From: Opitutia bacterium UBA7441 | Lineage (GTDB): Bacteria; Verrucomicrobiota; Verrucomicrobiia; Opitutales; Coraliomargaritaceae | Assembly (NCBI GenBank): GCA_002480015.1 | Contig: DLQD01000125.1 | Span: forward strand, 1 to 23,304 | Length of the DNA stretch: 23,304 nucleotides | Reading direction: 5' to 3' | Shown: in pieces, positions 22,829 through 23,304 of the stretch | Position numbering within the stretch: position 1 is the stretch's first letter | Layout: each line of letters begins with the position of its first letter | Made by a program: the position numbers and the translations under genes | Notes under the pieces: model-generated | The model's input: only the letters and a program-made list of their open reading frames with translations | Databases searched by the model: none | Told to the model about the DNA's origin: nothing

Positions 22829-23304
22829 GTGCCCAAGCAGACCTCCCGCCACAAGCAAATGATTGCCAATGTTTCCATCTTACTTCTCTGCAGCCTCTGC
22901 ATCGCCTACGTTGGCTTAAATGCCTATGCAGCGATCCTAGCGGATTATTTGATTTTCCCTGCTCCAGCGAGCAGTTATCAGGACAACGCAACTATTTTAA
23001 AACTGCAGACCAGCGACGGGGAGACGATCTCCGCTTACTATCTGCCGGCAGGAGGCGACACAAAGCTCCTCATCTACAGCCACGGCAACGGCGAAGATAT
23101 CGGCGACGCACGCCCGCTCCTCGAGCAGTTCACTCGCCACGGGGTCTCGGCCCTAGCCTACGAATACCACGGCTACGGCACCAGCTCAGGCAATCCCAGC
23201 GAGGACGGTTGCTACGCGGCGATTGAGGCGGCCTATGCATACGCCACTCAAACCCTAGGCTACCGATCCGATCAAATCACACTCTACGGGCGTTCATTGG
23301 GGAG
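22829..23304 (+). CDS. Membrane-anchored alpha/beta hydrolase (5' part only)
   Basis: The gene runs off the window end, so only the first 158 or so residues are visible. A hydrophobic anchor (VSILLLCSLCIAYVGLNAYAAIL) is followed by FPAP, then ISAYYLPAG, the oxyanion-type YSHGNGEDIGD, EYHGYGTSSGNPSE, and the nucleophile elbow GRSLG with serine close to the 3' edge. This order is typical of the BEM46/ABHD13-17-like serine hydrolases of unknown substrate, likely facing the periplasm or anchored in the inner membrane. GTG 22829 is preferred because it supplies a basic PKQTSRHKQ stretch before the anchor. ATG 22859 is the alternative. The catalytic Asp and His would lie beyond the window. Confidence 0.88.
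   Translation, partial: MPKQTSRHKQMIANVSILLLCSLCIAYVGLNAYAAILADYLIFPAPASSYQDNATILKLQTSDGETISAYYLPAGGDTKLLIYSHGNGEDIGDARPLLEQFTRHGVSALAYEYHGYGTSSGNPSEDGCYAAIEAAYAYATQTLGYRSDQITLYGRSLG

Noticed and set aside
1..23304. CRISPR arrays, transposase genes, prophage or defence cassettes.
   Set aside because: No regularly spaced repeats and no protein with integrase, transposase, nuclease or Cas signatures were seen on either strand.

Overview
The window reads as a chromosomal housekeeping region of a Gram-negative bacterium, most likely Verrucomicrobiota of the Opitutae/Puniceicoccales (Coraliomargarita-like) type. This placement is an inference from gene content and protein style: a short EF-Ts, a two-haem type-B sdhCAB operon, an ArsR-methyltransferase fusion, and a large EF-hand membrane protein of a kind I associate with Bacteroidota and Verrucomicrobiota. 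No 16S gene is present. Few genes carry a convincing Shine-Dalgarno sequence.

Layout. 1-205: intergenic hairpins and tRNA-Arg(UCU). 352-2435 (minus): rpsB-tsf operon with an intrinsic terminator and a structured leader, and an IscA/ErpA-type iron-sulfur carrier gene upstream. 2528-4609 (plus): a 693-aa EF-hand protein with two C-terminal membrane segments, function unknown. 4734-6541 (plus): a 120-aa unknown protein overlapping rpoN (sigma-54) by ATGA. 6580-6664 (minus): a tRNA-Leu whose anticodon reads AAG. 6870-8750 (plus): a 626-aa protein of unknown function with a basic N-terminus and an acidic tail containing a 9-bp tandem repeat. 8822-8979: a MITE-like 140-bp element bounded by a 9-bp direct repeat that includes the amylosucrase stop codon.

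8974-14929 is a sucrose module. Minus-strand genes encode fructokinase, sucrose-phosphate synthase (with a C-terminal HAD phosphatase-like domain) and amylosucrase. A stand-alone sucrose-phosphatase-like HAD gene is transcribed divergently. Together they can make sucrose from UDP-glucose and fructose-6-phosphate, split it into an alpha-glucan and fructose, and rephosphorylate the fructose. The same gene set is known from halophilic methanotrophs, where sucrose is a compatible solute and carbon store. The phosphatase domain fused to the synthase appears to lack the motif III lysine that the stand-alone enzyme keeps.

14909-19474 (minus): succinate dehydrogenase/fumarate reductase sdhC-sdhA-sdhB, then an ArsR-family regulator fused to a SAM methyltransferase. 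19475-19833 is a 359-bp divergent control region. 19834-21429 (plus): pyrG (CTP synthase), preceded by a basic 21-codon micro-ORF. 21481-22773 (minus): a class I/II PLP aminotransferase. 22829-23304 (plus): the start of a membrane-anchored alpha/beta hydrolase cut by the window end.

I see no CRISPR array, prophage, transposase gene or defence cassette. The most notable items are the A34 tRNA-Leu, the MITE-like insertion at the amylosucrase stop, the duplicated phosphatase function, and three uncharacterised proteins.
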